In this document: positions 60,132-64,000 of the stretch, piece after piece | Layout of the letters: every line of letters begins with the position of its first letter | Position numbering within the stretch: position 1 is the stretch's first letter | Assembly: GCA_963812245.1 (NCBI GenBank) | Contig: CAWEUK010000002.1 | Coordinates: forward strand, 1,550,001-1,614,000 | Direction of reading: 5' to 3' | Length of the DNA stretch: 64,000 bases | Source of the DNA: Salsipaludibacter sp963812245 | GTDB lineage: Bacteria > Actinomycetota > Nitriliruptoria > Nitriliruptorales > Nitriliruptoraceae | Position numbers and translations under genes: made by a program | The notes under the pieces: model-generated | Databases searched by the model: none | What the model saw: only the letters and a program-made list of their open reading frames with translations | What the model was told of the DNA's origin: nothing

Positions 60132-60872
60132 ATGGATGGCCTGCTGCTCAATCCCAACCAGTACCAACGGCTGCTCGAGGGTGCCTGGTTCACGCTCCAG
60201 ATCCTCGCCTACTCGTTCATCCTCGGGGTCTTCCTGTCGCTGCTCTTCGGGGTGCTGCGACTGTCCGAGAACCGGATCGTGCGTGGCTTCGCGCTGACCT
60301 ACACCGAGTTCGCCCGCGGCATCTCCTCCATCGTGCTGCTGTTCATCATGGCCTACGCCGTGCCGATCCTGATGGGCATTCCGCAGGCCAACCTGACGCT
60401 GCTGGCGTCGCTGGCCCTGGGCCTGAACATGGGTGGCTACGGCGCCGAGATCATCCGCGGCGGCATCCTGTCGGTGCCCAAGGGCCAGACAGAGGCCTCG
60501 ATCGCACTGAATCTCACCAACAACCAGCGGCTCCGCTACGTCGTGCTGCCCCAGGCGATGCGCGTGATCCTGCCGCCGATGGGCAACCTGACCATCGAGA
60601 TCCTCAAGGGCACCGCCCTGGTCTCGCTGATCGGACTGGTCGACCTGACCGGCGCCGAGTCGCTGTCGTTCAACGGCCAGGCCGCGCCCACGTTCCAGGG
60701 CGTGCGCCACAGTCGTGCGGCGTTCGACCTCAACGTCCTGGTGATGTACTTCATCGTCGCGCAGGCGATCAACCTGCTGTTCCGACGGTTCGAGTCGCGC
60801 ATCGACGCCCGGTTCCGAACGCGCACCGGCACGATCCCGCCGGTCGAGGACACGATCGGGGCGTCCAAGTGA
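60132..60872 (+). CDS. ehuC: Ectoine ABC transporter permease EhuC
   Basis: A 246-residue amino-acid-type (His/Glu/Gln/Arg family) permease with about five transmembrane helices. The N-terminal YQRLLEGAWFTLQILAYSFILG and TEFARGISSIVLLF, then the EAA-like loop (EASIALNLTNNQRLRYVVLP) that contacts the ATPase, are conserved. It forms the channel with EhuD. The gene overlaps ehuD by 4 nt (GTGA). Confidence 0.92.
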   Translation: MDGLLLNPNQYQRLLEGAWFTLQILAYSFILGVFLSLLFGVLRLSENRIVRGFALTYTEFARGISSIVLLFIMAYAVPILMGIPQANLTLLASLALGLNMGGYGAEIIRGGILSVPKGQTEASIALNLTNNQRLRYVVLPQAMRVILPPMGNLTIEILKGTALVSLIGLVDLTGAESLSFNGQAAPTFQGVRHSRAAFDLNVLVMYFIVAQAINLLFRRFESRIDARFRTRTGTIPPVEDTIGASK

Positions 60873-61696
60873 GCGCCCAGGACATGACCGATCCCATCAT
60901 CGAGCACCGGTCGATCTGGAAGCGTCCCGTCACCTGGGTCGCCATCGTCGGAACCGTGGCGTTCCTGGCCATCCTGTACGTCCTGGGCTCCCGAGAACTG
61001 ACCTTTGGCACCGACGTCCTGCCGGATCCCAACCTGAAGTGGGACTGGCCCTACGTGATCTCGCTGATCCCCGACATGCTCAATGCCCTGAGCGTGACCG
61101 CCTTCGCCACGGTCTACGGCTTCATCGTCGCAGTCATCCTGGGCTTCTTCCTGGCGCTGGGCCGCCGGTCGTCGCGCCGATGGATCAGTTGGCCGGTGTC
61201 GGGCTTCATCGAGTTCGTTCGCTCGACCCCCCTGCTGATCCAGTTGTACTTCCTGTTCTATGGACTGGCGTCGGCCACCTCGATCCGCTTGACGTCCAAC
61301 CAGGCCCTCATCCTGGGCCTGGGCGTCCACTACGCCACCTACTGCTCGGAGGCCTATCGCGCCGGCATCAACAGCGTGCCGGGGGGGCAGTGGGAGGCCG
61401 CGACGGCCATGAACCTGAAGCCGTCCACGACGTGGACGCGCGTCATCATCCCCCAGGCCATCCCCAACGCGCTGCCGGCACTGGGCAACTACCTGGTTGC
61501 CGGGTTCAAGGACGCGCCGCTGGGCTTCGCCATCAACGTCACCGGCCTCATGTTCTTCGCGACCACCGTCCGGGGTCGCGACTTCCGCCCCATCGAGCCG
61601 TTCCTCATGATCGGTGTCGGCTTCCTGATGGTCAGCCTGCCCGCAGCCTGGCTGATCCGTCGCCTCGAAAGGCGCATGTCCTATGAACGAATCTGA
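60869..61696 (+). CDS. ehuD: Ectoine ABC transporter permease EhuD
   Basis: A 275-residue permease paralogous to EhuC. A long N-terminus (about 50 residues) with one helix precedes the domain. SVTAFATVYGFIVAVILGFF, FIEFVRSTPLLIQLYFLFYG and the EAA loop (WEAATAMNLKPSTTWTRVIIP) follow. It starts at GTG 60869, overlapping the ehuC stop. Its stop overlaps the ehuA start by 14 nt, so all three genes are tightly coupled. Confidence 0.92.
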   Translation: MSAQDMTDPIIEHRSIWKRPVTWVAIVGTVAFLAILYVLGSRELTFGTDVLPDPNLKWDWPYVISLIPDMLNALSVTAFATVYGFIVAVILGFFLALGRRSSRRWISWPVSGFIEFVRSTPLLIQLYFLFYGLASATSIRLTSNQALILGLGVHYATYCSEAYRAGINSVPGGQWEAATAMNLKPSTTWTRVIIPQAIPNALPALGNYLVAGFKDAPLGFAINVTGLMFFATTVRGRDFRPIEPFLMIGVGFLMVSLPAAWLIRRLERRMSYERI

Positions 61697-62492
61697 TTCC
61701 GCCACCACGCCGCGCGTCTCGGAGAAGGGCGCGGCCGCGGTGACGATGCGCAACGTCAACAAGGCGTTCGGCGACAACGTGGTCCTCAACGACCTCGACC
61801 TGGTCGTCGAACCCGGCGAACGCGTGGTCATCATCGGCCCGTCCGGTTCCGGCAAGACGACGATCCTGCGGGTCATCATGACCCTGGAGCGCATCGACTC
61901 CGGTTCGATCACGATCGGCAACGCGCCGCTGTACCACATGGCGGACGGCGAGACGCCGGCCAACGAGAAGCGCATCCGCGAGATTCGCAGCCACATCGGC
62001 ATGGTGTTCCAGCACTTCAACCTGTTCCCGCACATGAGTGCCCTCGAGAACATCACCCTCGCCCCGATCAAGGTCCACGGCGTCTCGCGCGACGAGGCCG
62101 AGCAGCGCGGGATGGAACTGCTCCACAAGGTCGGTCTGGCCAAGCACGCCAACCACACCCCGGGTGAGTTGTCAGGTGGGCAGAAGCAGCGTGTCGCGAT
62201 CGCGCGATCGCTGGCGACGCGCCCCGCCGTGATGCTGTTCGACGAGGTCACGTCGGCACTGGACCCGGAACTGGTCGGTGAGGTCCTGGGCGTGCTCAAG
62301 GACATCGCAGAGGAGGGCGAAACCACGATGATGCTGGTGACCCACGAGATGGGCTTCGCCCGCGAAGTGGCCGACCGCGTGGTGATGTTCGACCACGGCA
62401 GGATTCTCGAGTCCGGCACCCCGACCCAGATCATGCAGGAGCCCGAGCACGAACGCACGCGCTCGTTCCTGCAAGCGGTGCTCGAACATTGA
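61683..62492 (+). CDS. ehuA: Ectoine ABC transporter ATPase EhuA
   Basis: A 269-residue importer ATPase of the polar amino acid type. Walker A is GPSGSGKTT (52-60), Q-loop MVFQHFNLFPHM, signature LSGGQKQRVA (163-172), Walker B VMLFDEVTSALD, and switch LVTHEMGFA. It drives uptake of ectoine by EhuBCD. The ATG lies inside the 3' end of ehuD. Its stop overlaps the TTG start of doeA (TTGA), so uptake and degradation genes are one operon. Confidence 0.94.
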   Translation: MNESDSATTPRVSEKGAAAVTMRNVNKAFGDNVVLNDLDLVVEPGERVVIIGPSGSGKTTILRVIMTLERIDSGSITIGNAPLYHMADGETPANEKRIREIRSHIGMVFQHFNLFPHMSALENITLAPIKVHGVSRDEAEQRGMELLHKVGLAKHANHTPGELSGGQKQRVAIARSLATRPAVMLFDEVTSALDPELVGEVLGVLKDIAEEGETTMMLVTHEMGFAREVADRVVMFDHGRILESGTPTQIMQEPEHERTRSFLQAVLEH

Positions 62493-63697
62493 GCGCCGCC
62501 GTGCCGGGGGACCGGCAACTGCCCTTCACCCACGCGGAGTACGCCGACCGGCTGGCGAAGGTCCGGGCCGCGATGGCCGACCGCGACCTGGACGTGTTGG
62601 TGGCCGCCGACCCGTCCAACATCGCGTGGTTGACCGGCTACGACGGGTGGTCGTTCTACACCCACCAGGCGGTGGTCGTCACCCACGACGACGTGCCGAC
62701 CTTCTGGGGCCGCCACATGGACGCCCAGGGCGCCAAGCGCACCGTCTACATGGACCACGACCACATCGTGGGCTATCACGACGACTACGTGCAGTCGACC
62801 GCGCGCCACCCCCACGAACACCTCGCCGAATGGCTGGGCTCCATCGGCGCGGACCGCGCCCGCATCGGGGTGGAACTGGACAACTACTACTACTCGGCCA
62901 AGGCCCACGCGGTCCTGGGCGCAGGGCTGCCGGCGGCCGAGTTGGTCGATGCCACCGGGTTGGTGAACTGGCAGCGTGCGGTCAAGTCACCCACCGAGAT
63001 CGACTACATCCGCAAGGCTGCGCAGATCGTGACGCGCATGCACGAGATCGCCATGGAGCGGGTCGAACCCGGCATGCGCAAGAGCCAGCTCGTGGCCGAC
63101 ATCGTCCATGCCGGCATCGACGGGATTCCCGGTCCCGACGGGTTCGGTGGCGACTACCCGGCGATCGTGCCGATCGTGCCAAGCGGTGCCGACGCGTCCG
63201 CGGCGCACCTGACCTGGGACGATCGCCCGTTCGAGCGCGACACCCTCACCTTCTTCGAGATCGCCGGCTGCTACCGGCGCTACCACGCACCCCTGTGCCG
63301 GTCGGTCTACCTCGGCACCCCGCCACCCGAGGTCCTGGCGGCCGAGGCCGCGTTGCTGGAGGGCGTGGCCGCGGGCATCGAGGCGGCGCGACCCGGCAAC
63401 CGTGCCTGTGACATCGCCAACGCGTTGTACGCCGCGTTGGCGAAGGCCGGGATCGAGCGCGAGGGCCGGTGCGGCTACCCGATCGGCCTGAGCTACCCAC
63501 CCGACTGGGGCGAGCGCACCATCAGCATCCGTCCCAGCGACGAGTCGGTGCTCGAGGCCGGGATGACCTTCCACTTCATGCCCGGGCTGTGGATGCAGGA
63601 CTGGGGCATGGAACTGACCGAGAGCATCCTGATCACCGAGGACGGTCCCGCCGAGGTGCTGGCCGACGTGCCGCGACGGTTGATCGTCAAGGACTAG
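62489..63697 (+). CDS. doeA: Ectoine hydrolase DoeA/EutD (M24-peptidase fold)
   Basis: A 402-residue enzyme that opens the ectoine ring to N-acetyl-2,4-diaminobutyrate. An N-terminal creatinase-like domain (1-160, LVAADPSNIAWLTGYDGWSF) and a C-terminal pita-bread domain (about 170-400, QIVTRMHEIAMERVEPGMRK, RRYHAPLCRSVYLG, FHFMPGLWMQDWGMELTESI) match DoeA, which lacks the full set of M24 metal ligands. Length is that of known DoeA. The start is TTG 62489 overlapping ehuA. A later GTG is possible. The M20 gene follows after 93 nt. Confidence 0.93.
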   Translation: MSAAVPGDRQLPFTHAEYADRLAKVRAAMADRDLDVLVAADPSNIAWLTGYDGWSFYTHQAVVVTHDDVPTFWGRHMDAQGAKRTVYMDHDHIVGYHDDYVQSTARHPHEHLAEWLGSIGADRARIGVELDNYYYSAKAHAVLGAGLPAAELVDATGLVNWQRAVKSPTEIDYIRKAAQIVTRMHEIAMERVEPGMRKSQLVADIVHAGIDGIPGPDGFGGDYPAIVPIVPSGADASAAHLTWDDRPFERDTLTFFEIAGCYRRYHAPLCRSVYLGTPPPEVLAAEAALLEGVAAGIEAARPGNRACDIANALYAALAKAGIEREGRCGYPIGLSYPPDWGERTISIRPSDESVLEAGMTFHFMPGLWMQDWGMELTESILITEDGPAEVLADVPRRLIVKD

Positions 63698-63790
63698 CCC
63701 CCTGCACCCGCACCCCCGGGCAGGAGTCGGTCGGCGTGTCCGTGCGCGTGCGGGCGTGGCAGACGCGCAGGCATGGAGGAAGGAGCAGCG

Positions 63791-64000
63791 ATGGGATCGG
63801 ACGAGACGAACCACGCGGCCACCGGGATGACGCCCGCGGCCAGCGGTCCATCGGCCGCCGCCACGACGCCCGCCACCGCCAGGACGCGCGCCACCGCCAC
63901 GACGCCCGCCACCTCCACCGCGGGCGGCCGTCCCGGCACGATCGACCATGCCCTGGGGATCCTCGCCGACCTGGTCGCGTTTCCCACGGTCACGTCCGAG
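63791..64000 (+). CDS. M20-family deacetylase, partial (N-terminus only)
   Basis: The first 70 codons of a gene cut by the window edge. GGAGGAAGGAG precedes the ATG at 63791. After 47 residues of Ala/Thr low complexity the sequence reads TIDHALGILADLVAFPTVTSE, the usual start of an ArgE/DapE-type M20 amidohydrolase. In position it replaces doeB/eutE, which removes acetate from N-acetyl-2,4-diaminobutyrate, but DoeB belongs to a different fold (succinylglutamate desuccinylase type). The role is inferred from context. Confidence 0.75.
   Translation, partial: MGSDETNHAATGMTPAASGPSAAATTPATARTRATATTPATSTAGGRPGTIDHALGILADLVAFPTVTSE
63826..63925 (+). repeat. Imperfect Ala/Thr-coding repeats in the M20 leader
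   Basis: Blocks of GCCACGACGCCCGCCACC and GCCAGGACGCGCGCCACC recur, encoding ATTPAT and ARTRAT units ahead of the M20 domain. They look like slippage in a disordered leader peptide. Confidence 0.6.

Noticed and set aside
1..64000. CRISPR arrays, tRNA/rRNA genes, IS elements, prophage genes and T-box or SAM riboswitches.
   Set aside because: Searched by eye on both strands. No direct-repeat array, transposase, integrase, tRNA-like arm or known riboswitch core was noticed, though reading by eye can miss a tRNA.

Overview
The window is GC-rich (about 70%) bacterial chromosome, densely coded on both strands, with many 1-4 nt gene overlaps and frequent GTG starts. A mycothione reductase points to an actinobacterium, because mycothiol is an actinobacterial thiol. 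Complete GatCAB, a DUF222/HNH nuclease, a WYL regulator beside a DrrAB-type exporter and TAnnnT -10 boxes fit that. A full ectoine uptake and degradation cluster suggests a marine, saline or haloalkaline life style. A deep-branching actinobacterium such as a member of Nitriliruptoria is my inference and is not proven. No rRNA, tRNA, CRISPR array, IS element or prophage was seen, and no stretch over 300 bases lacks a gene.

Layout. 0-5.2 kb: the edge of a gene behind two tandem SOS-box-like palindromes, a DUF222/HNH nuclease, Fpg DNA glycosylase, a DUF309 protein and a NYN-domain protein. 5.3-11.5 kb: an alpha/beta hydrolase, an ArsA ATPase-CPxC protein-ROK glucokinase operon and an S9 peptidase. 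11.5-16.4 kb: a DrrAB exporter with a WYL regulator and two copies of one operator, then a NAL1-like trypsin-fold protein. 16.5-20.1 kb: PlsC, MsrB, an IMPase and DAHP synthase behind an apparent Trp/Tyr/Phe leader-peptide attenuator. 20.1-24.9 kb: a zinc-ribbon/membrane protein operon, two lipoproteins and an orphan betaine-binding protein. 24.9-34.1 kb: mycothione reductase, SixA, DNA ligase LigA, a YczE-like membrane protein, an orphan histidine kinase and transaldolase. 34.2-43.7 kb: an unrecognised Cys-containing protein, nicotinamidase, DUF983, threonine synthase, an ECF sigma/anti-sigma/lipoprotein operon and gatC-gatA-gatB. 43.9-53.0 kb: a secreted peptide, a methyltransferase, a Nudix hydrolase, two LMW phosphatases, a YjdF-like protein, a quinone oxidoreductase, a carbonic anhydrase remnant, EngB, an MFS transporter, a VOC protein and a trans-sulfuration enzyme. 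53.0-64.0 kb: a frame-disrupted pyruvate dehydrogenase-like E1 gene, a CGNR regulator, and the ectoine cluster (eutB, eutC and gntR leftward; ehuB, ehuC, ehuD, ehuA, doeA and an M20 hydrolase rightward), which runs off the right edge.

How it works together. The ectoine cluster is the clearest system. A GntR regulator sits divergently from an ABC importer, with a TGTATACA palindrome next to a good promoter. A strong hairpin lies between the binding-protein gene and the permeases, and ectoine hydrolase plus a deacetylase-like gene follow in the same transcription unit. The main anomalies are a run of apparent single-base indels at 55.0-56.7 kb, a homopolymer frameshift in the anti-sigma gene, a decayed carbonic anhydrase, and up to three genes whose expected start lies at ATC behind a GGAG-like site.
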